Shown here in pieces: positions 60,864 through 64,000 of a stretch of DNA of 64,000 bases (positions within the stretch are counted from its first letter, which is position 1; each line of letters begins with the position of its first letter). Location: contig OZ024796.1 of assembly GCA_964017045.1 (NCBI GenBank), positions 21,289,510 through 21,353,509 of the forward strand. Direction: 5' to 3'. Position numbers and translations under genes: made by a program. Origin of the DNA: Omphiscola glabra (taxonomy: Eukaryota > Mollusca > Gastropoda > Lymnaeidae). Under the pieces are notes generated by a model. It saw nothing but the letters and a program-made list of their open reading frames with translations, was not told the origin of the DNA and searched no databases.

Positions 60864-61108
60864 GCATCCGTTGGAAAACAGGAAAGAGGCAGGCCGAGGA
60901 AGACTTGCCGGCGTGAAGGGAACACTTGCCGCCGTGAAGGGAACACTTTCCGCCGTGAAGGGAACACTTGCCGCCGTGAAGTGGAAGCAGATACCAATAA
61001 ACTTGGCCACACTCGGGGGGCAAGTTGGAGAGAGTGGCTCAGGATCGCGATGCCTGGAGAACTCTTGTAGGCGGCCTATGTCCTAGGGAGGACCACAGAC
61101 GTCGATGA
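60864..61108 (+). pseudogene. LINE ORF C-terminal remnant (RTE-like), frame-shifted, with internal minisatellite
   Basis: One frame reads KQERGRPRKTCRR, then CRREGNT units, then EVEADTNKLGHT. After a one-base shift in a G run near 61014-61020, another frame reads KLERVAQDRDAWRTLVGGLC, then PREDHRRR and a stop at 61106. This matches the standard C-terminus of RTE-like non-LTR retrotransposon polyproteins (GRPxxTWRR, AxDRxxWRxLVxxLCP). The conserved TWRR region has become a 21-bp in-frame repeat. The reverse transcriptase and endonuclease parts are missing. Confidence 0.7.
60897..60982. repeat. 21-bp repeat within the LINE remnant, 4 copies
   Basis: The unit is tgccgccgtgaagggaacac plus t; seven codons, so the frame is kept. 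Confidence 0.9.
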
Positions 61109-61156
61109 AGATCGGCTGCTGTTCCTCGAGGACGAAGAGGCGAAAAGAAGAAGCAC

Positions 61157-61418
61157 AATGCGACGCTGGGTTATGGACTTGGCACAATGCGACGCTGGGT
61201 TATAGACTTGGCACAATGCGACGCTGGGTTATAGACTTGGCACAATGCGACGCTGGGTTATGGACTTGGCACAATGCGACGCTGGGTTATGGACTTGGCA
61301 CAATGCGACGCTGGGTTATGGACTTGGCACAATGCGACGCTGGGTTATGGACTTGGCACAATGCGACGCTGGGTTATGGACTTGGCACAATGCGACGCTG
61401 GGTTATGGACTTGGCAGG
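61157..61418. repeat. Minisatellite, 29-bp unit, about 9 copies
   Basis: The unit contains gcacaatgcgacgctgggtt plus atggacttg. It starts about 50 bp after the LINE stop codon. Overlapping ORFs in all frames are by-products. Confidence 0.95.
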
Positions 61419-61429
61419 ACGAAATCACA

Positions 61430-62063
61430 AGAACCCTGGGATTTTTTTTCTTTAGAAAGATAAGCCGAGTCATTTGACAGAAAGTCCCCTCCCTTTTACT
61501 CATCTGGATTCCCAGGGGAAAATCAATTGTGGATGATAAAGTTTGGCACCTGTGGCGTCGCGGGAGTTGCCGGATTGTCCCTGTGTCAATGTTATCCGCC
61601 TGCTCGCCTCCATCTCCAGGTTTGAATGGTATAAATAGATGAACTGTTGTTCGCATTTTTGTGTAGATATCAGCTATGTTTCCCTTTTTAAAAGAAAATT
61701 AAATAAATATCAATTATTTTCTGCTTTCTTAAGCACATGAATAATGATGAGCCCTACTCATTAGACCTTCAATTGTTCTCAGGAGTCACTGCTAAAATAG
61801 GGTTAAGCCTCTTCACACGCAAGTGACGATTGGTTGACGTCACAATGGGGGTGACCATGAGTTAATAGAGTGTCATCCTGACGGTCGTCCACGCCCCTTC
61901 CCCACACCCACCAACCCCCTACAACTTCATTGTCCAAGTACCTCACGTGAAGTCAGTCATAGCGTGAGTCGGACGTGCTAAATATAGGCTCTACACTCGA
62001 CTGTCAACACTGGTGGCTGTAAATAGATTTAAAGATCTCCGCGATCAGTTGTAAAAGCGAATC

Positions 62064-62124
<61 letters not shown>

Positions 62125-62317
62125 ATAAAAAACAAAAACGAAACGATGTCTAAGTATACAAAAATGGAGTTCGAGATGGAGGGTGTTGGGGGGGGGGGGG
62201 GTCTTCACTTTTTGCAACAGTATACTTCTAATGTTTAATTGCTGAAATATGTATATGGCTTTCCCAAAAATGCCAACTAAATCCCTTTCTACGAAAAAAA
62301 AATCCTATATGTCACCA
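61430..62317. other. Single-copy DNA with (TG)n, no gene seen
   Basis: The (TG)n tract spans about 62064-62122 and a G tract sits at about 62189-62200. Confidence 0.5.
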
Positions 62318-62350
62318 CAGTGGTTCTCAAACAACGAGCTGCGTTTGAAT
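62318..62350. mobile_element. hAT-type terminus, solitary
   Basis: CAGTGGTTCTCAAACAACGAG matches the left end of Charlie-like hAT elements (compare 27312), but no matching right end follows. Confidence 0.4.
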
Positions 62351-63455
62351 AGCTAGAAACTCATAGTTTTTAACTGGTGATAGAAGAATTTATTTGGGCA
62401 CATTAAAACTGTGAATGAAGTGCCGCCTAGTGGTAGAATTAACATCTTAAACAAAAAATATTAAATGACGAACAACAACAACAACTGGAGCTCATTACAA
62501 CTGGGAGTACAATAGAATTGTTGAACTACTGGTGATGCAATGACCTAAGAACTATCAATGCTGGTAAAAAAATAACTGAGATACAAAACATTTGTGGTAC
62601 AAAAGACTCGTTGAACAATACAACGGTTGATACAATAGAACTGTTAATAAAGAAGAACTGTCGGTACGATAGACCATTTGGTACGGTAGAACTGTTGGTA
62701 AAGTAGAACTGTTGGTACATTAGAACGGTAATAATTTGATTTTTTTTTAAAAAATTAATTGGCTTATGCATTTACCCTATAAGTGAATCAAATGAATTAT
62801 TCACAAAATTGCACTGATACACAACAAGGGTCTATTACATCCCTTTCACAAATACTTGTAATACAGAGCGCCGTCGAGCCTAGATATTGCAAACTAGAGA
62901 TTTATTTGAAGGTGGACAAAACGTGTTTTTTATATATATTATCGTGTGTGTACTAGAAGTTGCTTTATAGACACAATAAAACGTGTTCAAACAGTCGGCA
63001 GGAGCAGCCAATATTTATGAAATATTGATGCGAACGAAGAGTCTATTGTACGGAGAATGAATTTTGATATTTTTTTAAATCGTATAAATTGCCTTTTTGA
63101 CTAAACCTATTTGGGTGACCAAGCTGACAGGCTCGGAATTTCCCCTCACTCGTACACACTAGCGGCAATTTTAATAGGGATTCTTTTCATACTGTGTCAG
63201 ATTGCTACGATTTACACAATTATGGTTGTGCATTACCCACTAACAGACTTTTTAAACTTTTCTCAAAACCGCACTTTGGCCGCCATATTTATCTAATTAA
63301 AAGCTATAAAAATACTCAAGTTTGATTTTAAAACGGGTTTTATCATTATAATCAACGTAAAAACCTATACAAACATAATAAAAATAAGAATTAGACTAGT
63401 CGGTGAGATTCGACTGAAACCACCTCGGAGGGTCACATTATAGATAAGAACATGG
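62351..63455. other. Single-copy AT-rich DNA, no gene seen
   Basis: A degenerate repeat (ggtacgatagaactgttg type) lies at 62610-62725. No recognisable protein. Confidence 0.5.
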
Positions 63456-63460
63456 AGACA

Positions 63461-63567
63461 ACGCCCGGGCCGCATTAACACTAAACTTTGCTATCAGGTA
63501 ACGGGCCGAAAAATATCGTCTTGCGGGCCGCAAATGGCTTTCGGACCGCGAGTTTGAGACCCCTGGC
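63461..63567. mobile_element. hAT-type right end (GAGTTTGAGACCCCTG), truncated
   Basis: Holds cgcccgggccgcatt, cttgcgggccgcaaatgg and cgcgagtttgagacccctg. The reverse complement CAGGGGTCTCAAACTCGCGG is a well-known hAT end. The left end is missing. Confidence 0.55.
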
Positions 63568-64000
63568 GTAAAGAAAGCGAACTCTTGTTTTCTGTAGAAT
63601 GCTGCTTTGATGACGTCTCGCACTCCAAGCCTCGATCTCAGCTTGGGTCGTCACTTCCTGCAGACTGACGCGTAAATACGTCATATTTTATTTATAGCAA
63701 ATGGTATTTTGGCGGGGCAACCCTTGCAAGAATTATGACTTAGTTTGCAGTTCTGAATAAGGTATGCAAACATTTTATTCGAAGTAATGAAATCGATTGA
63801 TTCATCCCGTTATCGTCAAGCTTATCAGATCGTCGGTGTTGTCATCAAACTACGCAGAGGCATGAATGTATTTTTTAAGCCTGCGGGACAAGAAGGGCTG
63901 GCACAATAATCGCACAAGTTATTGCCTTCATAAAATAACACCCGCTCACGCTAAGCAGTGGGATATCAGCACCCCCTTCCACGTTACACCGCTGCATGTC
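63568..64000. other. Single-copy DNA, no gene seen
   Basis: No recognisable feature. Confidence 0.5.

Overview
This is a eukaryotic, AT-rich, gene-poor and very repeat-rich window. The one confident gene is a TAL1/SCL-family bHLH transcription factor on the minus strand (2782..4731). It has two coding exons, a GT-AG intron and a bHLH domain that I recognise. Intron structure, hAT-type miniature elements, a tRNA-derived SINE, a LINE tail and dense minisatellites indicate a metazoan. The overall style suggests a mollusc, perhaps a gastropod, but that is inference and not proven by any one sequence.

Layout. 1-2600: a hAT-like GC-rich element, a 10-12 bp minisatellite and nested inverted-repeat elements, ending in an exact 182-bp hAT MITE. 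2782-4770: the TAL1-like gene. 5200-25000: minisatellites separated by AT-rich DNA, including a 42-bp array of about 1.5 kb and a 22-bp array of about 0.9 kb, plus a foldback element with 9-bp target duplications and a promoter-like CpG-rich patch near 19000. 25000-32900: several MITEs with recognisable target-site duplications, two of them with exact ends, and the first copy of a ~430-bp interspersed repeat. 33100-36900: long 51-, 22- and 40-bp arrays. 37294-41085: a near-perfect tandem duplication of a 1.9-kb unit that carries a minisatellite, a purine tract and a tRNA-derived SINE. 42600-47560: a 1125-bp hAT-type element with perfect 8-bp target duplications, a possible coding remnant beside it, and more arrays. 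48000-59300: about a dozen more arrays. 60860-61430: the decayed C-terminus of a LINE, with minisatellites inside and just downstream. 61430-64000: mostly single-copy DNA with hAT ends.

The gene products do not form a pathway here, because only one gene is clear. The two most striking features are the number of sequence-unrelated minisatellites (about 45 in 64 kb) and a set of nonautonomous DNA transposons with CAGTGGCGTAG-type ends and 8-bp target duplications. Most long open frames in the window are by-products of arrays whose period is a multiple of three.
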